Part shown: one piece after another, positions 1-4,804 of the stretch
Layout of the letters: each line of letters begins with the position of its first letter
Numbering within the stretch: the stretch's first letter is position 1
Assembly (NCBI GenBank): GCA_913009765.1
Contig: CAJVYT010000293.1
Span: forward strand, 1-5,629
Direction of reading: 5' to 3'
DNA from: an uncultured candidate division Zixibacteria bacterium
GTDB lineage: Bacteria; Zixibacteria; MSB-5A5; GN15; FEB-12
DNA length: 5,629 bases
Translations under genes and position numbers: made by a program
The notes under the pieces: generated by a model
Database searches by the model: none
What the model saw: only the letters and a program-made list of their open reading frames with translations
Told to the model about the DNA's origin: nothing

Positions 1-60
1 GCTCTGTGCTGCACAGGGACGTGCGAATGCCGCGAGCGCAGGGATGCGCAGGAGCGGCGA
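1..60. repeat. GC-rich stretch with two related hairpin-forming 14-mers
   Basis: Two 14-base units, GCACAGGGACGTGC at 11-24 and GCGCAGGGATGCGC at 36-49, match at 11 of 14 positions. Each can fold with a 4-bp stem (GCAC/GTGC and GCGC/GCGC), and the stem differences are compensatory, so folding is preserved. The stretch is much more GC-rich than the adjoining integrase sequence. It resembles the dispersed intergenic repeats of many gammaproteobacteria (inference from general style, not from a match). It overlaps the point at which the integrase reading frame stops looking like the family. Confidence 0.5.
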
Positions 61-227
61 TTGTGCGTAACCGGTTTTTGGTCAGCATAATGCGAAATGT
101 ACTGCTCGATTCGTCGCACATACCAGCGATGCTGGGCAGGTTTAATGACTTGTTTTCCTAATAATATTATGTACTTATCCCAAAACCGCTGAATAGCGGG
201 TTCAGTTTTTGAATCCCAGGCAGGCAT
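1..227 (-). CDS. intI: Integron integrase (IntI-type tyrosine recombinase), N-terminal part; runs off the window and may be interrupted
   Basis: The minus strand is open from an ATG at 227 down to the window edge (75 codons). Residues 12-50 contain a segment with FWDKYI, then KQVIKPAQHRWYVRR, then IEQYISHYADQK. This matches the SAM-like core-binding N-terminus of gammaproteobacterial integron integrases (known pattern: FW..Y...L...GIK....RWYV.RAE.YI). The enzyme would recombine attC with attI; its catalytic R...H-R-Y residues lie outside the window. Position and orientation (divergent from the cassettes, 163 bases from the attI crossover) independently support the call. Start choice: an AGGGAGA ribosome binding site lies at 233-239. 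Oddity: from about residue 57 the translation becomes Arg/Ser/His-rich and no longer resembles the family (which normally continues with an EHTPEDV-like helix); this part coincides with a GC-rich repeat. The gene may therefore be truncated or disrupted. Confidence 0.72.
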   Translation of the reverse strand, partial: MPAWDSKTEPAIQRFWDKYIILLGKQVIKPAQHRWYVRRIEQYISHYADQKPVTHNRRSCASLRSRHSHVPVQHR

Positions 228-232
228 GTTCA

Positions 233-239
233 ATCTCCC
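233..239 (-). promoter_or_regulatory. Ribosome binding site of the integrase
   Basis: On the minus strand AGGGAGA lies five bases before the ATG at 227. It fixes that start codon. No convincing -35/-10 pair for the integrase was found upstream. Confidence 0.6.
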
Positions 240-300
240 TATTGTATGTGCTACTTTCCTTGGTAGGGTTACAATATTAAAGGGTCATGACTGGAATTAC

Positions 301-322
301 CAGAAAATGGCTATGTTTTCTG
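301..322. repeat. Inverted repeat CAGAAAA-N8-TTTTCTG in the attI region
   Basis: Perfect 7-base arms at 301-307 and 316-322 are separated by eight bases, with about two helical turns overall. The size and symmetry suit a dimeric DNA-binding protein or an accessory integrase site, but no specific regulator is recognised. It lies between the integrase start and the cassette crossover. Confidence 0.4.
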
Positions 323-326
323 AACT

Positions 327-380
327 ATACGGAATTCCGCATAATACCCCCATATGAGGGTGTTATGCGGAATTCCGTAT
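327..380. repeat. 54-base near-perfect palindrome (25-base arms, ATAT loop) beside attI
   Basis: Arms 327-351 and 356-380 pair over 25 positions, with one G-T pair (345/362) and one mismatch (350/357), around the loop ATAT (352-355). Each arm carries its own palindromic core GGAATTCC (331-338 and 369-376; the copies read CGGAATTCCG). The right half continues to GTTATGC...GTATAAC (362-383), so integron-like core boxes GTTAT/ATAAC occur in inverted orientation. It lacks the bulges and spacers of an attC hairpin and lacks a trailing T-run, so neither attC nor a standard terminator fits well. It ends nine bases before the crossover. Confidence 0.7.
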
Positions 381-408
381 AACATACTGTTAGAGCAAAT
401 AATACAAA

Positions 409-789
409 ATGAAAGCAAATAGGGAAATAAGTGCAATAATAATTTCGGTGGTAGTATTTATAATCCTGCACTTATCATTAACAGCTGGAACGAATTATTA
501 TTTAAATACAGCTGAGAAAATTAACAATTCTTTGCTTTTGGTAAATATTGCATCATATTCACTGTATGTATTTTCTGGTTTTCTATCTGGCATTATATCC
601 AGAAAGGCATTTTTAATTGTTGGTAGTGTCACAGGAATATTCTCCTCAGTTTTAATTATTTTATTTTTTGGTGTTGCGAGTAGTGAAACATTTGGGAAAC
701 TTGTACTAGTGCTTATTGGGGCAATATCCGGTCTTATTGGTGGTGCCATATCTATGTATGTTACAAGGCATAAATTAAATGCGCTCTAA
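409..789 (+). CDS. Cassette 1: small four-helix membrane protein of unknown function
   Basis: A 126-residue protein, not recognised as a named family. It has about four predicted membrane segments: residues 8-24 (IIISVVVFIILHL region), 41-62, 67-90 and 97-118. The last is Gly-rich (IGAISGLIGGAIS), which favours tight helix packing. The loops are short, with a basic C-terminal tail (RHK). It likely sits in the inner membrane. The ATG is 19 bases inside the cassette with no evident ribosome binding site. The stop TAA (787-789) lies inside the R'' box of attC1. As first cassette it is closest to the integron promoter and is the most likely to be expressed. Strongly AT-rich codons. Confidence 0.85.
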   Translation: MKANREISAIIISVVVFIILHLSLTAGTNYYLNTAEKINNSLLLVNIASYSLYVFSGFLSGIISRKAFLIVGSVTGIFSSVLIILFFGVASSETFGKLVLVLIGAISGLIGGAISMYVTRHKLNAL

Positions 790-866
790 CAAAACGCTCA
801 AATTCGTTCCGGCAAAAACCCGCCTCCACCGGACGCGTAAACGCGCCGTTTAGCTCAACGTTATGC
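783..866 (+). other. attC: attC1 (recombination site of cassette 1)
   Basis: R'' GCTCTAAC is at 783-790 and R' GTTATGC at 860-866, with crossover G860^T861. The internal arms include TCCGG/CCGGA. R'' pairs with the cassette's own first bases (GTTAGAGC at 389-396) rather than with the adjacent R', as expected in an array. Confidence 0.9.
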
Positions 867-877
867 GTAAATAAACC

Positions 878-1300
878 ATGCCCTATATTGAACTTAAACG
901 AATCTGGACGGATGATGATAAAATGCTTCAGCTAGAAGTTACCGCATCAAATGATGGGCAAGTAACAAACCAAGATTTTTATGCTTACCCAGATGACTTG
1001 ACTGATTTTGGAAATAAATTACAGTCTTTTCCGAAGTCACTATCAGATGTTGTCAGCCTAGAATATGGAAAAGATCCACAATTTTACTGTTACTTTTTAC
1101 TTAGAGCGATTGTTCTTGATTCAGTTGGGCATTCCGCACTAGAAATAATGACAGATAATCGCCTAGAGCCGCCAGTAAAGGCTTCAAGTCATTTTTACAT
1201 GCCGTCTGAGGTTGCCACTATAAATTCTTTCGGAAAAATTCTTAAAAATTGGGTTGTTGATATGAGTTTAGATTGTAGGTTCGAGTGGAAATGCGCATAA
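878..1300 (+). CDS. Cassette 2: hypothetical protein, possibly immunity-protein-like
   Basis: A 140-residue soluble protein without signal peptide or membrane segments. Its order of elements is an N-terminal beta-rich part (IELKRIW, LQLEVTAS), a YAYPDDLTDFGNKLQSF helix at about 55-72, a central FLLRAIVLDSVGHSALEIM strand pair, and a C-terminal helix (ATINSFGKILKNWV). This layout (a helix with L..F...L, then a GH.. strand, then a terminal helix after a Phe/Tyr) recalls small WapI-type immunity proteins of polymorphic toxins. That is an inference from pattern only and could be wrong. The ATG is 17 bases after the crossover with no clear ribosome binding site. The stop TAA (1298-1300) is part of R'' of attC2. 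Confidence 0.82.
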   Translation: MPYIELKRIWTDDDKMLQLEVTASNDGQVTNQDFYAYPDDLTDFGNKLQSFPKSLSDVVSLEYGKDPQFYCYFLLRAIVLDSVGHSALEIMTDNRLEPPVKASSHFYMPSEVATINSFGKILKNWVVDMSLDCRFEWKCA

Positions 1301-1418
1301 CAAGGCAAATCAACATGGACCGCTTTAACTTTGGCGGTGTTTGTGCGGCTCGCTATCGCTCACAAAATCGCACAAACGCCGCCAAAGTTAAAGCGCCCAG
1401 TTATTTGCGACGTTATGT
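1295..1418 (+). other. attC: attC2, long site of 124 bases
   Basis: R'' GCATAAC is at 1295-1301 and R' GTTATGT at 1412-1418, with crossover G1412^T1413. A long inner stem is visible: CGCTTTAACTTTGGCGG on the left pairs with CCGCCAAAGTTAAAGCG on the right, extended by GTTTGTGCG/CGCACAAAC after a small bulge. It is the longest attC of the window, similar in length to Vibrio repeats. Confidence 0.93.
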
Positions 1419-1428
1419 GTAAAAGAAA

Positions 1429-1839
1429 ATGAAAAGGTACACGGATAAATCATTTTCTCCGGATGCTTCTGATCTAAATCATGAAGCTTATGGAGATGGC
1501 GCCGAGCATTATAAAAAAGGTGATTTTAATAGAGCGAAACATGCTTTTGAAATTGCTCTTGAATATTGGCCTCTAGATCCACAGGCATGGTTTGCGTTAG
1601 GCAACTGTTTTGATGAACTCAACAAACCATCAAGGGCAGAAAAATGTTTTAGAAAAGCACTACTTTATGCTGAGGAAGAAAAAATATCAGATGTTTACTT
1701 TAATTTAGGTAACGCATTATTTGACCAGAAAAAACTACCTGAAGCAGCAGACTGTTACAGAAAGGTATCAGCTCAAAGTACCTCGTATTCTGTGGCGCAG
1801 AAAAACTTAAAACTGGTAGAACATGAGTTATCAGACTAA
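1429..1839 (+). CDS. Cassette 3: tetratricopeptide-repeat (TPR) protein
   Basis: A 136-residue protein made of three TPR units, at about residues 17-50, 51-84 and 87-120. The second has the full signature: W54, L57, G58, F61, A70, F74, A77. The third shows L93, G94, L97, A106, Y110 and V113; the first has Y28, G31, A36, F40, A43 and P48. TPRs are protein-binding scaffolds, so the product probably mediates a protein contact in the cytoplasm; no signal peptide or catalytic domain is present. The partner is unknown. The ATG lies 16 bases after the crossover without a clear ribosome binding site, and the stop is just before attC3. Confidence 0.9.
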   Translation: MKRYTDKSFSPDASDLNHEAYGDGAEHYKKGDFNRAKHAFEIALEYWPLDPQAWFALGNCFDELNKPSRAEKCFRKALLYAEEEKISDVYFNLGNALFDQKKLPEAADCYRKVSAQSTSYSVAQKNLKLVEHELSD

Positions 1840-1842
1840 AAC

Positions 1843-1922
1843 ACATAACAAGTCAATAAACTTCGCGCGCACAAAACGCGCGCCGGACTCGCTACTGCTC
1901 GCCGGTTATTGAAACGTTATAC
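1843..1922 (+). other. attC: attC3
   Basis: R'' ACATAAC is at 1843-1849 and R' GTTATAC at 1916-1922, with crossover G1916^T1917. The arms are TCAATAA/TTATTGA, and CCGG (1882-1885 region) pairs with the later CCGG. A GCGCGC...GCGCGC hairpin sits in the left half. Confidence 0.9.
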
Positions 1923-1935
1923 CTAAATATCACTT

Positions 1936-2355
1936 ATGGACATTCTTAAAGAAAGCGATGAACTAGATAAGTTATATAAGTTATACGGTGTCGCATCACA
2001 CAACTGTAGCAATATAGAGTACCGAATAGCACATTTACTATTAGGTCCGACTTGGTCGGAAACAGAAAATATTGATCCTGAGAAAATAAGGAGTGTGTAT
2101 GAAGATTTATATAAAAAGCCACTGGGAAATCTTTTAAAGCTATATAAGAAGCACTATACATTCTCAGAAAATACAATTAATCAAATGAGCGTGGTTTTAG
2201 ATAAGCGAAATTATTTAATCCACCGATTTTTTGGTAACTATGGAAAAAAGATGCATGATCCTCTGGTGATAAGTGAAATGATTGAAGAATTAGAAGAAAT
2301 GATTGGTATATTCCAAGTCGCATCACATTCACTTGATCCGGATAATTGGAAATAG
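1936..2355 (+). CDS. Cassette 4: HEPN-like all-helical protein with Rx4H motif
   Basis: A 139-residue, apparently all-alpha cytoplasmic protein. The key feature is LDKRNYLIHRFF, in which R91 and H96 form an Rx4H motif. This is the catalytic signature of HEPN-domain RNases, where it follows a long helix and is often RN...H. The preceding helices (about 8-36 and 48-72) and the following acidic helix (about 108-130, EMIEELEEMIGIF) fit a four-to-five-helix bundle. HEPN proteins commonly act as RNase toxins or antiviral effectors, usually as dimers. No MNT nucleotidyltransferase antitoxin gene is present in this cassette, so function as a toxin is unproven; the fold could also be regulatory. The start lies 19 bases after the crossover; the TAG stop abuts R'' of attC4. 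Confidence 0.83.
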   Translation: MDILKESDELDKLYKLYGVASHNCSNIEYRIAHLLLGPTWSETENIDPEKIRSVYEDLYKKPLGNLLKLYKKHYTFSENTINQMSVVLDKRNYLIHRFFGNYGKKMHDPLVISEMIEELEEMIGIFQVASHSLDPDNWK

Positions 2356-2433
2356 GTATAACAAGTCGTTCAAATTGACCCTTCACACGCCGCTTCGCTC
2401 CGTGTTCAGGGCAATTTAACTCTAACGTTATAC
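2356..2433 (+). other. attC: attC4
   Basis: R'' GTATAAC is at 2356-2362 and R' GTTATAC at 2427-2433, with crossover G2427^T2428. Arms AAATTG-A-CCCT and AGGG-C-AATTT pair around a variable terminal loop. R'' extended to TAGGTATAAC matches the cassette's first bases over ten positions. Confidence 0.92.
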
Positions 2434-2454
2434 GTTAAAAACCACATAATAAAG

Positions 2455-2461
2455 TAAGGGG
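2455..2461 (+). promoter_or_regulatory. Ribosome binding site of the cassette 5 lipoprotein
   Basis: TAAGGGG lies eight bases before the ATG at 2470. Cassette 5 is one of the few here with a purine-rich site of this kind, together with an unusually long 42-base leader. Confidence 0.6.
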
Positions 2462-2469
2462 CAATTATC

Positions 2470-2787
2470 ATGTACAAAATTTTATTTATCTTGGTAGCCA
2501 TATTAATAAATGGTTGCAGTATCAGCGGCCACTATAGAAGTGAAGGTCCTTGCAAGGGATTTCATAAAGATCAACAAGCCTGTGAAAGAGCCGCCGCTAA
2601 TTCAAGTGTAATTGGAAAGGTAACATTAGGTCAGTCACTTGGCGAGGTGCGCAAAATTATGGGTAAGGATCCTGAACGTAGAGAAGTATCAAAGCAGTCG
2701 GAAACATGGGGCTATATTACAAGTTATGCTGGCCATCGTTTTACTACTATCACTTTTGAAAATGGCTTAGTAACCAGTATAAAGTAG
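2470..2787 (+). CDS. Cassette 5: lipoprotein with BamE/SmpA/OmlA-like domain
   Basis: A 105-residue protein. The N-terminus MYKILFILVAILINGC is a type II signal peptide with a lipobox (I13 N14 G15 C16); Ser17 at +2 predicts outer-membrane sorting in a Gram-negative cell. Residues 48-105 (GKVTLGQSLGEVRKIMGKDPER ... ETWGYITS ... FTTITFENGLVTSIK) follow the SmpA/OmlA/BamE pattern: G-x-x-x-x-E-V-x-x-x-x-G-x-P, a WxY strand, then the I-T-F-x-N-G-x-V-x-x-I ending. BamE itself belongs to the outer-membrane beta-barrel assembly complex. A short stand-alone cassette version is more likely a small envelope protein of unknown role than core BamE. Cys28 and Cys38 could form a disulfide. Confidence 0.88.
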   Translation: MYKILFILVAILINGCSISGHYRSEGPCKGFHKDQQACERAAANSSVIGKVTLGQSLGEVRKIMGKDPERREVSKQSETWGYITSYAGHRFTTITFENGLVTSIK

Positions 2788-2788
2788 C

Positions 2789-2886
2789 GTATAACAAGTC
2801 ATTCAAAAACGCCATGCAAGGCATGGCTCGGACAATTACCCGTTCGCTTTGCTCACGGGTAATTGCCGTTTAATTCGGCGTTAGCT
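2789..2886 (+). other. attC: attC5, with an extra side hairpin
   Basis: R'' GTATAAC is at 2789-2795 and R' GTTAGCT at 2880-2886, with crossover G2880^T2881. The main stem is CGG-A-CAATTACCCGT with ACGGGTAATTG-CCG. The left arm contains an additional perfect hairpin, GCCATGC-AAG-GCATGGC at 2811-2827, with no partner on the right arm, so the folded site would be branched. Confidence 0.92.
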
Positions 2887-2890
2887 GCCT

Positions 2891-3541
2891 ATGCAAGCAA
2901 TGTGCAAAACCGAAACTGAATACTTGGAAAAGCTTCGGAAGCACGCGAGTGATACACGTGCATTCCTCGGCAACAAAGCGAAGCCCGAAAGGGAGCGCTC
3001 CGTATGTCGTGCATTCCTTCGGGCTATAGGCATAGCTTTCGAGGAGTACGAGTTGATAGCGCCTACAGTTGAACCGGTTGATGTTGCTTTCCGAACGGCC
3101 CGATTCCAGATCCGGGAAATACTTGAGCCAAATCGAAGAAGAGGCGATGACTGGAAAGAGAAGGAAAAGAAATATGCTGAGGCCAGTTCACTTAATAAAT
3201 TAATGGAGCCATATTCTCCGCCAACCTCTGTTGAGCTTCAGATACTTGTGCCGGAAATAGTCGAAGCACTGTCAGAAAAGGCTCAGAAATACGGTGCCGG
3301 GTGTAATGACATTGATGCGTTAGTGTACGTCAATCTCAAGGATCAATTTTTAGCAGCTGATTCGGACCTACCAAACCTAGACGAATTGCAGTCTCAAGGG
3401 TGGAGATCGGTTTCCTTTGTGTTCTCCCCTTATGGAGTCATCCTGTTTTCTGCGTCTACGGCTCCTGATTTTCTTACTGCATTGGAACCCGGCCAATACA
3501 TGGAATGGCAAGACATTGATTCGTTATTCGAGGCATTATAA
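2891..3541 (+). CDS. Cassette 6: DUF1780 family protein (putative endonuclease fold)
   Basis: A 216-residue soluble protein resembling the DUF1780 (putative endonuclease) family known from Pseudomonas. Matching landmarks in order are: ERERSVCRAFL (33-43), EPVDVAFRTARFQIREI (61-77), RRRGDDW (82-88), DIDALVYVNL (140-149) and GWRSVSFVF (170-178). The D64 ... FQIREI arrangement looks like the PD-(D/E)xK nuclease core of such folds, but the usual E-x-K triad is not clean (Q73-I-R), so activity is uncertain. The family's biological role is not established. Length is near the family's usual size, so the gene is intact. The base composition is visibly more GC-rich than the other cassettes, which suggests a different donor. 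The start is 10 bases after the crossover; a second ATG at 2900 is possible. Confidence 0.85.
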   Translation: MQAMCKTETEYLEKLRKHASDTRAFLGNKAKPERERSVCRAFLRAIGIAFEEYELIAPTVEPVDVAFRTARFQIREILEPNRRRGDDWKEKEKKYAEASSLNKLMEPYSPPTSVELQILVPEIVEALSEKAQKYGAGCNDIDALVYVNLKDQFLAADSDLPNLDELQSQGWRSVSFVFSPYGVILFSASTAPDFLTALEPGQYMEWQDIDSLFEAL

Positions 3542-3546
3542 ACGGC

Positions 3547-3616
3547 AGCTAACACGGCGCTCCACCCGACCGCGTACCGCTTCGCGGCCCGCGTCGGGTG
3601 AGCTTAATCGTTAGAT
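3547..3616 (+). other. attC: attC6, shortest site (70 bases)
   Basis: R'' AGCTAAC is at 3547-3553 and R' GTTAGAT at 3610-3616, with crossover G3610^T3611. A strong stem CTC-CACCCGAC pairs with GTCGGGTG-AG, and CCGC-TTC-GCGG forms the tip. R'' extended to GGCAGCTAAC matches this cassette's own start over ten bases. Confidence 0.93.
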
Positions 3617-3631
3617 GCAAGTAGGTAAATT

Positions 3632-4102
3632 ATGAAATCAGTTTTAACGGCATTATTAATCGCAAGTCTCCCCTTAATATGTTTAGCTGAGGGAAAAACG
3701 GTAATAATGGATCCAAATGACGTCCAATTAAACAATTACGTACACAAAGAACTACCACCTGAACTATTGAAACGCATCAAGGATACTACAGACATATTTG
3801 AAGTTGTAGATGGTACTTCTTTTGAAAAAGCGGTTGATCTTTATAAGCGTGACCTAGATCCAGAATCAAACCTAATTATTTGGGAGGAAATGGCAAGGGT
3901 TTACAAAAGCTTTTGCAAATCACGTTGCTCAACTCATGCTGAAAGAATGGATGTATATCGAGCATTACTATTGCGTTCTATGTTTAATGAAGAGAATACG
4001 TTGGCTCGATTAAAAACAAAAGTAATTACTCGAAAAGAAGCAAAAAGCATTGTCTCTCAGTATAAACTTGAGGCGAAACCAATAGATGTCATTCAAAAAT
4101 GA
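3632..4102 (+). CDS. Cassette 7: exported (periplasmic) protein of unknown function
   Basis: A 156-residue protein with a typical signal peptide: MK, hydrophobic core VLTALLIASLPLICLA, probable cleavage after Ala19 (C-L-A^E). It is not a lipoprotein, as the residues before Cys17 (P-L-I) do not fit a lipobox. The mature part (about 137 residues) is helical and charged, with WEEMARVYKSFCKSRC containing a CxxxC pair (C95, C99) that could form a disulfide in the periplasm, followed by a long amphipathic helix region (AERMDVYRALLLRSMF). No family is recognised. A weak AGGT lies six bases before the ATG. The gene stops a few bases before attC7. Confidence 0.85.
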   Translation: MKSVLTALLIASLPLICLAEGKTVIMDPNDVQLNNYVHKELPPELLKRIKDTTDIFEVVDGTSFEKAVDLYKRDLDPESNLIIWEEMARVYKSFCKSRCSTHAERMDVYRALLLRSMFNEENTLARLKTKVITRKEAKSIVSQYKLEAKPIDVIQK

Positions 4103-4107
4103 AAAGC

Positions 4108-4207
4108 ATCTAACCAGCGCATCCAGCGGATTGCCAAAAGTGTCGCGATTTTTGCTGTTGTAAAAATACGCACCACTTTTGCCAACCGCTGATGCATGAC
4201 GTTAGGC
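4108..4207 (+). other. attC: attC7, divergent subtype
   Basis: R'' ATCTAAC is at 4108-4114 and R' GTTAGGC at 4201-4207, with crossover G4201^T4202. Arms are GCATC-C-AGCGG with CCGCT-GATGC, then CCAAAAGTG with CACTTTTG, and a tip with ATTTTT/AAAAAT. Here R'' is followed by CAGCGCATC rather than the CAAG motif seen in most sites of this array. Confidence 0.9.
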
Positions 4208-4213
4208 ATAAAT

Positions 4214-4774
4214 ATGAAAATGGAACGAAGACAACTTTACACTCCAATATTTCATATCGATACAAATATGATAAATGCAAGAGGCAAGCTACCTGCAATG
4301 ACGCAGCTTGAAAAATGGGCAGAAAAAAGAATTATTTTAATAAATATGTCTAATACTTCTTTTCGCGAAGCTCAAGAAGGTAATAACCTCTCAAGAACTA
4401 AAAAGGCACTATCACATATATTCACGCTAACTGACGAAAATATTAATGAGTCAAACGCTACATTCCAAAAAGTTGCTAGCGCATTATTCCCAGACGGAAT
4501 CAAGGATGACAATCAGCGAAATGATGTAATAATCGTTTGTGAAGCAATAAAATGGAACGCAATTCTTGTAACAAATGATGGGGGCTCAAAAAAACAACCT
4601 GGCGGCATATTAGGTAACGCTCATAATATAAAAAACTTAGTTCAAATAATGCGAGACACTGAAGCGGTTGATTTTATTAATTCAAAAATAACACGTAGAG
4701 ATGAAATAAATAAAAAAGTAGCTGAACGTACTGGCGAAAAACTACCTGAATGGACAGGCAAAGACAATGCCTAG
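4214..4774 (+). CDS. Cassette 8 gene 1: PIN-domain protein (putative ribonuclease)
   Basis: A 186-residue protein with the complete acidic set of PIN-domain nucleases. D16 is in FHIDTN at the end of strand 1; E52 is in SFREA; D104 is in the RNDVIIVCEAIKWNAILVTND segment; D122 is at the end of that segment (TNDGG). PIN domains are Mg2+-dependent single-strand RNases, common as toxins of toxin-antitoxin pairs and in RNA quality control. Start: 4214 was chosen rather than the in-frame ATG at 4196, because 4196 lies inside attC7 of the preceding cassette and would be lost when the cassette moves; ATG 4220 is another option. No VapB-like antitoxin gene is upstream. The partner downstream in the same cassette is a membrane protein, 30 bases away. 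The C-terminus (about 140-186) is basic and helical, beyond the PIN core. Confidence 0.88.
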   Translation: MKMERRQLYTPIFHIDTNMINARGKLPAMTQLEKWAEKRIILINMSNTSFREAQEGNNLSRTKKALSHIFTLTDENINESNATFQKVASALFPDGIKDDNQRNDVIIVCEAIKWNAILVTNDGGSKKQPGGILGNAHNIKNLVQIMRDTEAVDFINSKITRRDEINKKVAERTGEKLPEWTGKDNA

Positions 4775-4790
4775 GTTGTTTTTCGTAAAT

Positions 4791-4795
4791 GGAGC
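4791..4795 (+). promoter_or_regulatory. Ribosome binding site of the second gene of cassette 8
   Basis: GGAGC sits nine bases before the ATG at 4805, in the 30-base gap after the PIN gene. It supports separate translation of the second gene from a shared transcript. Confidence 0.5.
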
Positions 4796-4804
4796 TAAAA
4801 AATA

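Larger units (their letters stand above)
228..389 (+). promoter_or_regulatory. attI: attI / divergent promoter region between integrase and first cassette
   Basis: This is the intergenic region between the divergent integrase and the cassette array, where a resident attI site and the cassette promoter Pc are expected. The crossover is placed at G389^T390 in GTTAGAGC, because the reverse complement GCTCTAAC is found at 783-790 at the end of cassette 1. A weak possible plus-strand -10 (TACAAT, 270-275) exists but lacks a good -35, so Pc is not assigned. No CTGT-N8-ACAG LexA box was seen. The region also holds the two inverted repeats listed separately. Confidence 0.65.

Noticed and set aside
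3..15. CTGTGCTGCACAG as a LexA/SOS box
   Set aside because: The spacing does not fit CTGT-N8-ACAG, and it lies within the integrase reading frame rather than upstream of its start.
498..749. Minus-strand open frame inside cassette 1
   Set aside because: It is the antisense shadow of a well-formed membrane protein gene and has no ribosome binding site or recognisable product.
1306..1406. Long inverted repeat after cassette 2 as a transcription terminator
   Set aside because: It is the stem of attC2, bounded by R'' and R' boxes and without a T-run; the same holds for the other intercassette palindromes.
3417..3614. Plus-strand open frame overlapping the end of the DUF1780 gene
   Set aside because: It is out of frame with a clearly coding gene, runs into attC6, and its Arg/Ser/Pro-rich end is translated attC stem.
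4196..4213. Upstream in-frame ATG at 4196 for the PIN gene
   Set aside because: It lies in attC7 of the previous cassette; a start there would change whenever the cassette moved. ATG 4214 inside the cassette is preferred.
4772..4790. GCCTAGGTTG after the PIN gene as a remnant attC from a cassette fusion
   Set aside because: Only a few bases resemble a core box and there are no arms; the ends of cassette 8 match each other without it.
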